In this document: in pieces, positions 1 through 8,554 of the stretch
Layout: every line of letters begins with the position of its first letter
Position numbering within the stretch: position 1 is the first letter of the stretch
Origin: Paractinoplanes ferrugineus
GTDB taxonomy: Bacteria; Actinomycetota; Actinomycetes; Mycobacteriales; Micromonosporaceae
Direction of reading: 5' to 3'
Assembly (NCBI RefSeq): GCF_016862195.1
Contig: NZ_BOMM01000051.1
Location: forward strand, 171,689-235,688
Length of the DNA stretch: 64,000 nt
Program-made: the position numbers and the translations under genes
The notes under the pieces: generated by a model
What the model was told of the DNA's origin: nothing
Databases searched by the model: none
What the model saw: the letters and a program-made list of their open reading frames with translations, nothing else

Positions 1-189
1 CGCGACAGCCGGCCCGGCCCCGCCTCGGTCGGCCCCGCCCCGGTCGGCCCCGCCCCGGTCGGCAGCCGTCTTCGGCCGGTCGTTCCCGGCGTCGCCCAGC
101 GCCGGAGTCGCGGGTGCGGCGGTGGGGCGGCGGCCCGAGGTCGGGGCGTGCGGGCCGGGGCCGGGTGGGGCCGGGTCGAGGGTGGTCAC
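1..189 (-). CDS. Probable cobalamin ABC transporter ATPase, N-terminal part only
   Basis: An open frame starts at a GTG that overlaps the TGA of the permease gene by four bases (GTGA) and runs without a stop to the window edge (63 codons). The visible part is a Pro/Ala/Gly/Arg-rich, probably disordered N-terminal extension ending in repeats of ADRGG. No Walker motif is reached, so the ATPase call rests only on position: third gene after a substrate-binding protein and a FecCD-type permease, translationally coupled to the latter. Such an extension is unusual for a BtuD/FecE-type ATPase, so the real start could also lie further downstream, outside the window. Confidence 0.5.
   Translation of the reverse strand, partial: MTTLDPAPPGPGPHAPTSGRRPTAAPATPALGDAGNDRPKTAADRGGADRGGADRGGAGPAVA
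26..63. repeat. 15-bp tandem repeat, about 2.5 copies
   Basis: The unit CGGTCGGCCCCGCCC is repeated head to tail at 26-40 and 41-55, with a partial third copy. In the minus-strand reading frame it encodes the ADRGG repeats of the probable ATPase N-terminus. Because the unit is a multiple of three, copy-number change would keep the frame. Confidence 0.8.
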
Positions 190-1238
190 AGGGCGGCCGT
201 CCGGGTGGTTCGGAGGACGACGATGAAGAACGGGGCGCCGAAGAGCGCGGTCACCACCCCGATCGGGATCTCGGCCGCGCCGCCGGCGGTTCGGGCGACC
301 AGGTCGGCGAGGGTCAGGAACGCGCCGCCGAACAGGACCGACAGCGGGAGGATCGAGCGGTAGCTCGGGCCGGCGAGCAGGCGCATCGTGTGCGGGACGA
401 TGATGCCGACGAAGCCGATCAAACCGGAGACCGACACCGCCGCAGCCGTGCCCAGGGACGCCGCGATGATCAGCAGATAGCGGCTCCGCTGCGGGTGCAG
501 ACCCAGGCCGGCTGCTTCCTCGTCACCCACCGTCAGGACGTCCAGTTCGCGGCGCTGCGACAGGACGATCGCCCCGGTCACTGCGGCGTAGGGCAGAACC
601 AGCAGCACATCGTGCCAACCGGCGGTGGCGAGGCGGCCGAGCAGCCACGAGTAGACCTCACGCAGGGTGTCGACGTGCTGCTGCATGACATAGGTCTGGG
701 CGGCGGCAAGGAACGTCGAGACCGCGACCCCGGCCAGGATCAACGTGGCCGGTGCGCGGTCCCGGCCACCCGCGGCGCCGAGGAGCCAGGTCAGCGCGGT
801 CGCGACGAGCGCGCCCGCGAACGCCGCGAACGGGACACCGAACGGGAGGTTGGTGGTGGCCTCGCCGGCCGTCGAACGGAACGCGATCACCATGGTCACA
901 CCCAGGCCGGCGCCCGCCGCGACGCCCAGCAGGTGCGGGTCAGCCAGCGGGTTACGGAAGACGCCCTGGTAGGCGGCACCGGCCAGGGCCAGCATGCCGC
1001 CCACCAGCAGGCCGAGGAGCACGCGCGGCAGCCGCAGCTGGGTGACGATCGCGATCTCACGCTCGGTGAGACCGCTGTGCAGCCGTACACCGGGAATGAG
1101 ATTCAGCAGTTCGGCCGCGACCCCGGCGGGCGGGAGCGCGACCGAGCCGAAGGCGAGGCCGGCGACCACCGCCACCAACACCGCGAGAAGGCCCGCCAGA
1201 AGCCAGACCGGCCGCAGGCCGGCGGGCCGAACATTCAC
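186..1238 (-). CDS. FecCD/BtuC-type ABC transporter permease (cobalamin uptake)
   Basis: This 350-residue, very hydrophobic protein of the FecCD family forms the membrane channel of siderophore and vitamin B12 importers. Family landmarks are the RLPRVLLGLLVGGMLALAGA segment near residue 70 and the PHLLGVAAGAGLG loop near residue 97. A later GLIGFVGIIVPHTMRLL segment near residue 270 is the region that contacts the ATPase. The GTG start overlaps the stop of the substrate-binding gene (GTGA), so the two are translationally coupled. Substrate is inferred to be a corrinoid because the operon has a cobalamin riboswitch; the protein alone would fit a siderophore permease equally well. Confidence 0.88.
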   Translation of the reverse strand: MNVRPAGLRPVWLLAGLLAVLVAVVAGLAFGSVALPPAGVAAELLNLIPGVRLHSGLTEREIAIVTQLRLPRVLLGLLVGGMLALAGAAYQGVFRNPLADPHLLGVAAGAGLGVTMVIAFRSTAGEATTNLPFGVPFAAFAGALVATALTWLLGAAGGRDRAPATLILAGVAVSTFLAAAQTYVMQQHVDTLREVYSWLLGRLATAGWHDVLLVLPYAAVTGAIVLSQRRELDVLTVGDEEAAGLGLHPQRSRYLLIIAASLGTAAAVSVSGLIGFVGIIVPHTMRLLAGPSYRSILPLSVLFGGAFLTLADLVARTAGGAAEIPIGVVTALFGAPFFIVVLRTTRTAAL

Positions 1239-2155
1239 GCCGGGACCTTGGCCACCGCGTCCGCGACAGACTGCACGAGATCAACGGTACGGGGGCCCCA
1301 GCGCGACGCGATGTCGTCGTCGAGGGCGTAGATTCGGCCGGCCTTGACCGCGTTGATGGTGTTCCAGCCCTTGCGCGTGGTGACCGTCTGCGCCGACTGC
1401 TGGCAGCACTTGCTGTCGGCCAGGAAGATCGTGTCCGGATTGGACTTGATCAGCGCTTCCTGGGAGAGCTGCGGGTAACCGCCCTTGGAACCGTCGGCGT
1501 CGGCGGCGTCCGCCACATTTGTCATGCCGAACAGCGTGAAGATCGAACCGATGAACGTCTTCGAGGTGACCGAGTAGAACGTCGGGTCGAGCTCGTAGTA
1601 ATAGCTGAGCGGCTTCGACCGGGCCGGCACCTCCTTCACGATCTTGTCGATCTGGGTGGCCATCCGCTGGTGCAGCGCCTCGGCCTCGGCCTGATGGCCG
1701 GTGAGCGTGCCGATCTCGCCGATCTCCCGATAGCTGTCGTCCAGGGTGGTCGCGGCCGGAGTCAGGTAGACCGGGATCTTGAGGGTGGTCAGCTGCGACA
1801 CGATCTTGTCGGTGTCGTTCGACAGGAGCACGAGGTCGGGGTTCTTGGCGGCGATCGCCTCGGCGTTGGGCTTGAAGCCGGAGAGGTCCGTCTTGGGCGC
1901 GTCGGCCGGGAAGTTCGACTGGTCGTCGACGGCCACGACCTGCGGGCCGGCCCCGATCGCGTACAGCATCTCGGTGCCGCTCGGGGTGAGCGAGACGATC
2001 CGCTCGGGTCGCTTGTCGAGCGTCACGCTCCCGGCCGTGACCGGATAGGCGGCTGATGCCGAAGTGGTGGGCGACACCTGTGTCTTGTCGTCGCCGCACC
2101 CGCCGGCAAGCAGCAGGGCGGCGGTGGTCACGGCGGCGATGAGCACACGTTTCAT
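1235..2155 (-). CDS. Corrinoid/iron-type ABC transporter substrate-binding lipoprotein (BtuF-like)
   Basis: This 306-residue lipoprotein has a signal peptide ending in the lipobox LAGGC (lipidated Cys about residue 20), so it is tethered to the outer face of the membrane. The mature part has the helical-backbone binding fold of the BtuF/FecB group: RPERIVSLTPSGTEMLYAIG at the start of the first lobe and NPDLVLLS in its centre. A second lobe begins after about residue 170. A GGAGGA ribosome binding site sits six bases before the ATG. It is the first gene of the operon, directly after a cobalamin riboswitch, which argues for cobalamin or a precursor as ligand. Two adjacent cysteines (SKCCQQ) near residue 247 are unusual and unexplained. 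Confidence 0.87.
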   Translation of the reverse strand: MKRVLIAAVTTAALLLAGGCGDDKTQVSPTTSASAAYPVTAGSVTLDKRPERIVSLTPSGTEMLYAIGAGPQVVAVDDQSNFPADAPKTDLSGFKPNAEAIAAKNPDLVLLSNDTDKIVSQLTTLKIPVYLTPAATTLDDSYREIGEIGTLTGHQAEAEALHQRMATQIDKIVKEVPARSKPLSYYYELDPTFYSVTSKTFIGSIFTLFGMTNVADAADADGSKGGYPQLSQEALIKSNPDTIFLADSKCCQQSAQTVTTRKGWNTINAVKAGRIYALDDDIASRWGPRTVDLVQSVADAVAKVPA

Positions 2156-2264
2156 GTGGGTCCTCCGGTCGGCTCGGCGTGCGGTGGTGCTTCGCCGACA
2201 GGACCCGGGACGATCACCGGTCCGTCCGCGAGGCGCCCCTCCCCGAGAGCGCTTTCTTCGCGAC

Positions 2265-2390
2265 CGTCGTCCAGGCGACCTGGCTGAACCTCGCCGTTCT
2301 CAGCAAACGGGAGGCATCACAGTTGCGGGACAGCGCCGGACTCGCACCGGCTTCGCTGAGACGCGGTCACCAGCACGCTATCCCACGAGA
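2265..2390 (-). promoter_or_regulatory. Cobalamin (AdoCbl-type) riboswitch
   Basis: Read on the minus strand, the leader of the btuF-like gene contains the conserved cobalamin aptamer core. GAAGCCGGTGCGAGTCCGGC is followed by GCTGTCCCGCAACTGTGATG (about 2350 to 2310), then by the downstream B12-box segment TTCAGCCAGGTCGCCTGG (about 2290 to 2273). These match the GGTGCGAxTCCGG...GCxGTCCCGCxACTGTGA consensus closely. About 110 bases remain between the core and the ATG for the expression platform; the mode of control is not obvious. The expected effect is repression of uptake when cobalamin is plentiful. Exact ends are approximate. Confidence 0.9.
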
Positions 2391-2410
2391 TGGACACGGG
2401 CGGCGCCGGA

Positions 2411-2761
2411 TTACTTCTTGGGCTCGTCCGCCGGCTCACTGTCGAGCTGGACGACCCGATCGCCGGTCGCCGGCTCGCTGTCGTGCCGGACCACCCGGTC
2501 GCCGGCCGCCGCGGCATCCTCGTCGCCGGCCAGGGCGGCCCGCAGCCGCTCCTTCTCGGTGGTGCGCCGGGACGCGGCCCCGGCCAGCTGCTCGCCCAGC
2601 CGGTTGCGCCAGTCGGCCAGCAGGAAGTAGGACAGCACGGCCGAGGCCAGCAGCGCGAGCATCGCTTTCACCAGGATGTTCAGCGGAAGCGGCAGCATCA
2701 GCACGAAGAGCAGCACGAACAGGCCGAGCCGGCCGAGCGTGTATTTGATGGCGGGACTCAT
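2411..2761 (-). CDS. DUF4229-type small membrane protein
   Basis: This 116-residue protein has two hydrophobic segments at about residues 11-30 and 31-50 (LGLFVLLFVLMLPLPL and ALLASAVLSYFLLADW). A basic stretch (WRNRLGEQLAGAASRRTTEKERLR) and an acidic, repetitive cytoplasmic tail containing DRVVRHDSEPA and DRVVQLDSEPA follow. The arrangement matches the actinobacterial DUF4229 family, often found beside menaquinone genes. It lies eleven bases downstream of another small membrane protein, after mqnE on the same strand. Its 3' end lies just before the cobalamin riboswitch of the next operon. No biochemical role is known. Confidence 0.75.
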   Translation of the reverse strand: MSPAIKYTLGRLGLFVLLFVLMLPLPLNILVKAMLALLASAVLSYFLLADWRNRLGEQLAGAASRRTTEKERLRAALAGDEDAAAAGDRVVRHDSEPATGDRVVQLDSEPADEPKK

Positions 2762-2771
2762 GAGCTCTTTC

Positions 2772-3203
2772 CTAACCCGCGCGGTGGCTGAGCCACCGAA
2801 GGCCGTAGAACCAGATCAGGCAATAGACGAGCGTGAAGCCGGCGGCGCCGGCGATGCCACTGATGAGTACGGGGAAAAGCGGCGCCGCCAAGCTCGCGAA
2901 ACTCAGCCCGGTCGCCACCCCGAAGCCCGCCGCCAGCACCGCCACCACGACCCGGTTCGGTCCGCTCGGACGGGCCGCCCGGAACTCCTCGACGAAGAGC
3001 CACAGCGGCAGGGCGAGGGCGAGCCAGCCACTGGTGTCGCCGAAGTCACCGGCCCGCACCAGCGCCAGGATCGCCTCGAAGGCGAGCAGCAGGACGACGC
3101 CGATCACCAGTCCGGCAAGCGCGGTGCCGAGCAGATCGCCGATGGTGGCCAGGCGTCCGCTCGCGTCACGGCGTGGTCGCCGCTCACTCTTGGTCTCGGT
3201 CAT
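2772..3203 (-). CDS. Small membrane protein of unknown function
   Basis: This 143-residue protein has a charged N-terminus (TKSERRPRRD) and four predicted membrane segments at roughly residues 25-45, 62-72, 85-105 and 110-135. It lies on the same strand as mqnE and ends eleven bases before the DUF4229-type gene, so the three are probably co-transcribed. I recognise no family. Position suggests a link to menaquinone or membrane physiology, but nothing in the protein proves it. Confidence 0.7.
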   Translation of the reverse strand: MTETKSERRPRRDASGRLATIGDLLGTALAGLVIGVVLLLAFEAILALVRAGDFGDTSGWLALALPLWLFVEEFRAARPSGPNRVVVAVLAAGFGVATGLSFASLAAPLFPVLISGIAGAAGFTLVYCLIWFYGLRWLSHRAG

Positions 3204-3226
3204 GACCCCCCGAGGGTACTGCTCGT

Positions 3227-4300
3227 TTACGCCCAGACCGTGGCCGGCTCGGCGCGGCGCGATGCCAAGGACGGGGCCGGCTCGTGTTCGCGGACCACCT
3301 CGTAGCGCGAGTTGCGCTCGACCGGCTGGAAACCGGCATCCCAGATCAGCTCGAGCACGTCGTCGCGGTGCATCGAGTGCGGTGTCGCCTCGGCCGTCAC
3401 CACCGAGCCGTCGAGGTCGTCGGCGCCGAAGTTGAGGGTGAGCTGGGCGACGGACGGCCCGTGCATCGCCCAGATGCTCTTCAGGTGCGGCACGTTGTCG
3501 AACAGCAGCCGGGACACCGCGAACGTCTTCAGCGACTCGGCCGGCGCCGTGCCGCCCTCGTCGCGCACCGGGATGAGGACCGCGAAGCCGCCGGTCTCGT
3601 CCTGCAGCTCGCGCAGCCGGAGCACGTGATCGACCCGCCGGCGGGGCTCGTCGCGGGGGCCGTAGAGCATCGTGGCCGGCGTCTTCATACCTTTTTCATG
3701 GGCGACGCGATGGATGCGCGCCCAGTCGTCCCACCGGTTGTCGTCGCGGTCGAAGATCTCCGAACCGCCGCCGGTGAGCGACTCGAGGCCGGCGTCCCGC
3801 AACTCGTCGAGGATCTCGCCCGCGGAGCGCCCGCTGATCTGCTCGAGGCGCTGGATCTCGGTGGCGTTGAAAGCGAGGAGCTCGACCCCGGGCAACGCGG
3901 CCGTCAGCTCCCGCAGGGCCTCGGCATATCGACTCAGTGGCAGCGCGAGCCGCAGGCCGTCGACGAGGTGCAGCTCGGACAGCTGCTCGCCGGCCATCTC
4001 CCGGGCCGTGCGCACGACCTCGTCGAGGCCAAGCGCCCCTCCGGAACTAGGGGGGTTTTCGTCCGATTCGCGGCTGAAGGAACAATAGGCGCAACTTGCC
4101 GCGCAGACATTTGTCAGATTGAGGTGCCGGTTGACGTTGAACATCACCCGCTCGCCGTTCAACTCGGTGCGCCGGCGATGGGCCAGCCGACCAAGCCAGG
4201 CGAGGTCGTCCGACCCGTACAGCGCGACGCCGTCCTCGCGGGTCAATCGCTCACCTGCATATACCTTGGCCTCGAGCTCACGCTTGCGTCCGGCATCCAT
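3227..4300 (-). CDS. mqnE: Aminofutalosine synthase MqnE (radical SAM)
   Basis: This 357-residue radical SAM enzyme of the futalosine route to menaquinone joins the product of MqnA to S-adenosylmethionine to give aminofutalosine. The [4Fe-4S] cluster motif is CAASCAYC (residues about 67-74), preceded by FNVNRHLNLTNVC. Further landmarks are GGGSEIF near residue 177 and LTLNFGADDLDGSVV near 288, followed by an ending (RDDVLELIWDAGFQPVERN) typical of MqnE rather than MqnC. The late pathway enzymes are encoded at 11.7-14.8 kb in the same window, separated by unrelated genes. mqnA, mqnB, mqnC and mqnD are not in the window. Confidence 0.92.
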   Translation of the reverse strand: MDAGRKRELEAKVYAGERLTREDGVALYGSDDLAWLGRLAHRRRTELNGERVMFNVNRHLNLTNVCAASCAYCSFSRESDENPPSSGGALGLDEVVRTAREMAGEQLSELHLVDGLRLALPLSRYAEALRELTAALPGVELLAFNATEIQRLEQISGRSAGEILDELRDAGLESLTGGGSEIFDRDDNRWDDWARIHRVAHEKGMKTPATMLYGPRDEPRRRVDHVLRLRELQDETGGFAVLIPVRDEGGTAPAESLKTFAVSRLLFDNVPHLKSIWAMHGPSVAQLTLNFGADDLDGSVVTAEATPHSMHRDDVLELIWDAGFQPVERNSRYEVVREHEPAPSLASRRAEPATVWA

Positions 4301-4477
4301 CGGCGCCCCTCCTTCTACCCGCGGACGAGCCTACGTCCCACCCCTGACAAGATCACGACCGCCGGGTTCCGGGGCGGCCCGGCCCACGATGTCGATCTTC
4401 GGATTTACAGGCTTCTTTCATCTCTGATCAATCGACAGCCGTAGGAGCCATGAGGTAAGCCTTTAGAGGGACGAGAA

Positions 4478-6181
4478 GTGGCGAGTACCTTCGTCACGGA
4501 CGGGGAGCAAATGGCTACTGCACGTTACGGAGACCGGCGAAGGCGATCGGCGCGCCCATGGTGGCGCCCCGTGATGTTTTCGGCTGCCGCCGCCGCTGCG
4601 ATCGCCGCCCTGTTCAACCCTCTTCCCGCGGTCGCCGCCCCGCCGAGCGTGCCGCAGGTCCCGGCCGCTCCCGCCGTGCCCGACGCCGGCTCCCGACCGA
4701 TGGCGCTCGGCACCCTGTTGATGCCCGGTCAGGTCGCGTCCACACCCACGGTCACGCCGACCCTGATCGGGTCCGCGACCAGCCCCGTGCTGCAGCAGAT
4801 CGAGAAGGGCCGCGCCGAGATCGCCACCATGGGCGACGATCTGATCAAGCTCGGCCAGGACCGCGATCTCGCGCAGACCCAGTTCAAGACCACCGAGCAG
4901 CGTTACGACGACGCCGCCGCCAACCTCCAGGACGCGCGTACCGCCGCCGCCGACGCCGCGGCCAAGGCGCTGCGCGAAGCCGCCGCGATGCCACCTGGCG
5001 CCTACGTTCCCGGCCTGGCCGGGCTCGACGACCTGGCCCGCATCCAGCGCGGTGACGCCTCCACCGAGCAGGCGACGACCCGCCAGATCGAGTCGGCCGA
5101 GACCGCCGTCCAGCTCGCTCTCGACGAGGAGACCCTCGCCAAGAAGCACTGGGACGACCTGGTCGCGCAATACACCAAGACCAACACCACGCTCAACCAG
5201 AAGCAGGCGGCGCAGCAGACCCTCGAGCTCGCCCACGTCGACGAGCTCAGCGCGGCCGAGACCAGCGAGACCGCCGCCGACAGCGCCCTGGGCGCGCAGT
5301 ACCTGACCGGCGCCGAAGCCGGCCGCGGCGCCGACGCGCGCGCCGTCAAGGCCGTGGAGTTCGCGCTGTCCCAGCGCGGCAAGCCATACGAGTGGTCCGA
5401 GGAGGGCCCGAACACCTACGACTGCTCCGGCCTGATGTGGGCGTCCTACCGCACGGTCGGATTCCAGCTCCAGCGCGTCTCCCGCGACCAGTACTGGCAG
5501 ACCCGCAACAAGGTCGTCGACCGCTATTCGCTGCTCCCCGGCGACCTGCTGTTCTTCAGCTATTCGAACAGCTGGCGCGGCATCCACCACGTCGCGATGT
5601 ACGCGGGCAACGGCATGATGGTCGAGGCCCCGCGCACCGGCCTCAACGTCCGCCTCACCCCGGTCCGCTGGTCCCGGCTCTTCCAGGCCACCCGGGTCTT
5701 CGGCTCGGTGCCCGGGGTCACCGAGGGCCCCGTGCTCGGCGCCCCCGACCCCGACCCGGCCGACTCCGCCACCGGCGGCCCGAAGCCGCCCACGACCCCG
5801 GCCGGCAGCAGCAAGCCGACCACCCCGACCACCCCCGCCAAGCCCACCACAAGCCCGACCGGCGGCACCAAGCCGACCACGAGCCCGACCCCGAGCGGCT
5901 CCACCCCCGCCACGCCGCCCACGACCACGCCGCCCACCACGACGCCGCCGGTAACGACGACGTCGCCGCAGCCCGCGGAGACCTCCGCGCCGCCCACCGG
6001 CGGCACCAGCTCGGGTGGCACCAGCTCGGGCGGCACCAGCTCGGGCGGCACCAGCTCCGGCAGCGAGAGCAAGCCGGCCAGCAGCTCGACGTCGTCGCGG
6101 GCGAGCGCGACAAAGGAAACCAGTTCCTCCAGCGCCGCTCAGTCGGCATCGTCGTCCTCGGCGTCCGCATCCTCAGACTGA
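4478..6181 (+). CDS. Secreted NlpC/P60 peptidoglycan endopeptidase with repeat-rich tail
   Basis: This 567-residue secreted D,L-endopeptidase probably cuts peptide stems of peptidoglycan. A signal peptide ends near residue 54 (FNPLPAVAAPP) and residues about 105-270 form an Ala/Glu/Gln-rich coiled coil. The catalytic NlpC/P60 domain (about 285-400) has Cys316 in YDCSGL and His371 in GIHHVAMY. The remaining 160 residues are a low-complexity Pro/Thr/Ser tail with four GGTSS units (5998-6060), a likely wall-spanning or glycosylated linker. The GTG at 4478 has GAGGG seven bases upstream. An ATG at 4511 gives a shorter signal peptide but its GGGGAG is only three bases away. The gene is divergent from mqnE and ends in a strong hairpin. 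Confidence 0.9.
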   Translation: MASTFVTDGEQMATARYGDRRRRSARPWWRPVMFSAAAAAAIAALFNPLPAVAAPPSVPQVPAAPAVPDAGSRPMALGTLLMPGQVASTPTVTPTLIGSATSPVLQQIEKGRAEIATMGDDLIKLGQDRDLAQTQFKTTEQRYDDAAANLQDARTAAADAAAKALREAAAMPPGAYVPGLAGLDDLARIQRGDASTEQATTRQIESAETAVQLALDEETLAKKHWDDLVAQYTKTNTTLNQKQAAQQTLELAHVDELSAAETSETAADSALGAQYLTGAEAGRGADARAVKAVEFALSQRGKPYEWSEEGPNTYDCSGLMWASYRTVGFQLQRVSRDQYWQTRNKVVDRYSLLPGDLLFFSYSNSWRGIHHVAMYAGNGMMVEAPRTGLNVRLTPVRWSRLFQATRVFGSVPGVTEGPVLGAPDPDPADSATGGPKPPTTPAGSSKPTTPTTPAKPTTSPTGGTKPTTSPTPSGSTPATPPTTTPPTTTPPVTTTSPQPAETSAPPTGGTSSGGTSSGGTSSGGTSSGSESKPASSSTSSRASATKETSSSSAAQSASSSSASASSD

Positions 6182-6182
6182 G

Positions 6183-6210
6183 CCGCCCGTTTGCCTTGGA
6201 AACCGGGCGG
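6183..6210 (+). terminator. Hairpin terminator after the NlpC/P60 gene
   Basis: CCGCCCG at 6184-6190 region pairs with CGGGCGG at 6204-6210, extended by TTT/AAA across a seven-base loop. It starts two bases after the stop codon. There is no long T run, as is common in actinobacteria. Confidence 0.7.
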
Positions 6211-6353
6211 GAAAGATCGTCTTTTCCGGTGGCAACCCACCGGCCGCACGATTGGCCCCACTCGGTGCCGGGTGCGTTCACGAGCACGGATGTGGCACGG
6301 TAGGGACACAGCGTCCGGCGTCCGAACCGTCGGCACGCGGTCGGGAGGCTTTC

Positions 6354-8300
6354 ATGGACGAGCGGCAGGCGACACCGGACAACGGCACAAAGCCGACATC
6401 CGGTGACGACCAGGAGGCGTACGCTCCGCCGCCGCCCCCTGCCCCCGGCGCCCTCTGGGCACCGTCGGCCCCGCCCGCAGCCGCACCACTCTCGGCCCCG
6501 CCCGCAGCCGAGCCACTCTCGGCCCCGCCCGCAGCCGAACCTTCCGCTGCCCAGCCGTCCGTCGCCGGAGCCTCCGTCGCCGCGCCCGCCGCTGCCCCGC
6601 CCGGCAACCGCACCGCCAGCGGGCGCGCCACCGTGGGCCGCCCGACCGGCTCCAGCTCCGCCAGCGGCTCCAGCTCCGTCAGCGGCTCCAGCTCCAGCTC
6701 CCTGAGCGGCTCCAGCTCCCCGAGCGGCTCCAGCTCCCCGAGCGGCTCCAGCTCCGGTTCTAACTCCCTGAGCGGCTCCGGCTCCGTCAGTGACTCCGGT
6801 TCGGTGAGCGGGCCCGGTTCGGTGAGCGCTTCCGTTCCCGTGTCGACCAACCCGGCCTCCGCCACAAGCGGCCGGGTCACCGGATCCGCGCGGCCGGTCA
6901 GCGCGCCCGCTGCCGGACCGATCCCGGAGCGGGTCGACGGCTCGTCTCGTCAGTTGCCCAGCCAGCCGAGTTCCGGCGCGGCTCGGGCCTCGGTGCCCGG
7001 CTCCATCAGCCCCGACTCGGCCGCCGTGCGCGCCGCGACGTGGCCGAGCGGCCAGGCGAAGGTCTACGGGGGCGCAAGCAGCAGCCCGGCCGAGTTCGAG
7101 TCGAGCCCGAAGCCGTCGGTCTCCTCGACATCGATCGGCACTGCCTCGGTGTCCATCAAGCCGCCCACCGACGAAAAGCCCGCCCCGGACGCGCAGCTGC
7201 CCACGGACGGCAAGCTCGCCACGGACGCGAAACCGGAGTCGCAGTCGGCCGCGGCGAAGACCGCGAACGGCAACTTCGTGGATGCCCGGCCCGCGGAGGC
7301 GAAGCGGGCCGACTCGTGGCCCGCCAGTGCGGCGTTCGACGATGCGACGTTCGTGGGCAAGGCCGCGGAGCCCGAGCAGCCGGGCGACCCGAAGCCGGCC
7401 GAACCCGAGCCCAGCGAGCCCGACCCGGTCAAACCGCAGCCGAGCGAGCCCGAGCCGGCCCCGGGGCCGGCTCCGGAGCCGGCCCCGGACAAGCCCTGGC
7501 CGACCCCGGAGAAGCCGGAGCCACTGCGCCCGGCACCGAGGCCCGAGCCGGGCCCGTTCGAGCCGCCCGCACCGACCCCGTTCCCGCAGCCCAGGCCGTT
7601 CCCGGGGCCCGCGCCGACGCCGCCCGGTCCAGTTCCGCCGAGCCCCGGTCCCTCCCCGGTGCCGCCGAGCCCCGGTCCCTCCCCGGTGCCGCCAGGGCCA
7701 GGGCCGTCACCGGTGCCGCCCGGTCCAGGACCCTCGCCGGTGCCGCCAGGGCCGGGGCCCTCGCCCGTACCGCCGGGTCCAGGTCCCGTCCCGGGGCCGC
7801 TCTTCCCGCCACCAACGATCTCGGAGCCGACCCTGCCTTCCTATTCCGTCCCGCCGTCGGCGGGATCGCGGCCGACAGTTACGCCGCCCCCGGCCAACCC
7901 ATACGGGGTCGCCGGTCCGGCCGCAATGACCCAGCCGTTCGGCGTAACCGCTGCGCCGACCAAGCAGGCCAGTCCCCCACCGGCGTACCCCGTTGGGTTC
8001 GATCCGAATTTGACCGCGCCGGTCCCTCACCAGCGGGGCCAGGTCTATGGCGCCGGTGGATACGAGATGATTGACACAACCATGCCGGTTTCGATGAATC
8101 CCGTGGAAAACTCGGGGTCACTGACCGGCCACATCCTGGCTCAGGGCTGGCGTGATGAGATCGTCGACCGGCGCCGCAGCAACCTCAAAGTAGTCATCGC
8201 GATGCTTGTGGTGCTGGGGTTGTTGGTGGCGGTCAGTGTGGTGTTCATGCTGACGGCCGGCAGTGCCTTCAGCGACATGCTGGACGGACTGTTCTCCTGA
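6354..8300 (+). CDS. Large Pro/Ala/Ser-rich single-pass membrane protein, function unknown
   Basis: This 648-residue protein starts at the ATG at 6354, which follows GGGAGG by five bases; a longer upstream frame would run into the NlpC gene and lacks a site. Most of it is low complexity: APPAAEPLS repeats near residue 45 and a Ser/Gly tract around residues 100-160. An acidic Pro/Glu part (345-400) and a PGPSPVPPG 9-residue repeat (about 430-480) follow. One membrane segment lies at about residues 612-633, preceded by DRRRSNLK and followed by fifteen residues. By the positive-inside rule the long proline-rich part is cytoplasmic, making it a tail-anchored protein. No enzymatic domain is visible. 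Such proteins can act as scaffolds at the membrane, but that is speculation. Confidence 0.8.
   Translation: MDERQATPDNGTKPTSGDDQEAYAPPPPPAPGALWAPSAPPAAAPLSAPPAAEPLSAPPAAEPSAAQPSVAGASVAAPAAAPPGNRTASGRATVGRPTGSSSASGSSSVSGSSSSSLSGSSSPSGSSSPSGSSSGSNSLSGSGSVSDSGSVSGPGSVSASVPVSTNPASATSGRVTGSARPVSAPAAGPIPERVDGSSRQLPSQPSSGAARASVPGSISPDSAAVRAATWPSGQAKVYGGASSSPAEFESSPKPSVSSTSIGTASVSIKPPTDEKPAPDAQLPTDGKLATDAKPESQSAAAKTANGNFVDARPAEAKRADSWPASAAFDDATFVGKAAEPEQPGDPKPAEPEPSEPDPVKPQPSEPEPAPGPAPEPAPDKPWPTPEKPEPLRPAPRPEPGPFEPPAPTPFPQPRPFPGPAPTPPGPVPPSPGPSPVPPSPGPSPVPPGPGPSPVPPGPGPSPVPPGPGPSPVPPGPGPVPGPLFPPPTISEPTLPSYSVPPSAGSRPTVTPPPANPYGVAGPAAMTQPFGVTAAPTKQASPPPAYPVGFDPNLTAPVPHQRGQVYGAGGYEMIDTTMPVSMNPVENSGSLTGHILAQGWRDEIVDRRRSNLKVVIAMLVVLGLLVAVSVVFMLTAGSAFSDMLDGLFS
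6651..6835 (+). repeat. Ser/Gly-coding repeat tract (GGCTCCAGCTCC)
   Basis: The hexamer GGCTCC/AGCTCC recurs many times, encoding GSSS, GSSSPS and GSVS units inside the Pro/Ala/Ser-rich protein. The copies keep the reading frame. Confidence 0.7.
7636..7795 (+). repeat. 27-bp tandem repeat coding PGPSPVPPG
   Basis: Five to six imperfect 27-bp units run head to tail, each encoding a nine-residue PGPSPVPP(S/G) motif in the same protein. Codons differ between copies (for example CCCGGTCCC, CCAGGGCCA), suggesting old duplication or selection on the protein sequence. Confidence 0.75.
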
Positions 8301-8554
8301 GTTTCACTCCGGCAGTTTGTCGGACGGCCCCGGTGGACCTATCCTTGCGAAGTTGCGCCGGGGGGTGAGCCTGCCCACTGCCGGGGCGGAATGCGGTCGG
8401 CGTCCGAAACGTTGAGCCGTACACTTATGACAGTTATTGAAGCGGCGTGCCTTAACAGCGCGCGCCACGGGCGTTCTTGCGGGCATTACAGCGGTCGGCT
8501 CTCAGCAGCCGCGGCGGGCCATTCGCGAGCATGCGCCCCCGTAGAGAGGTTCTC

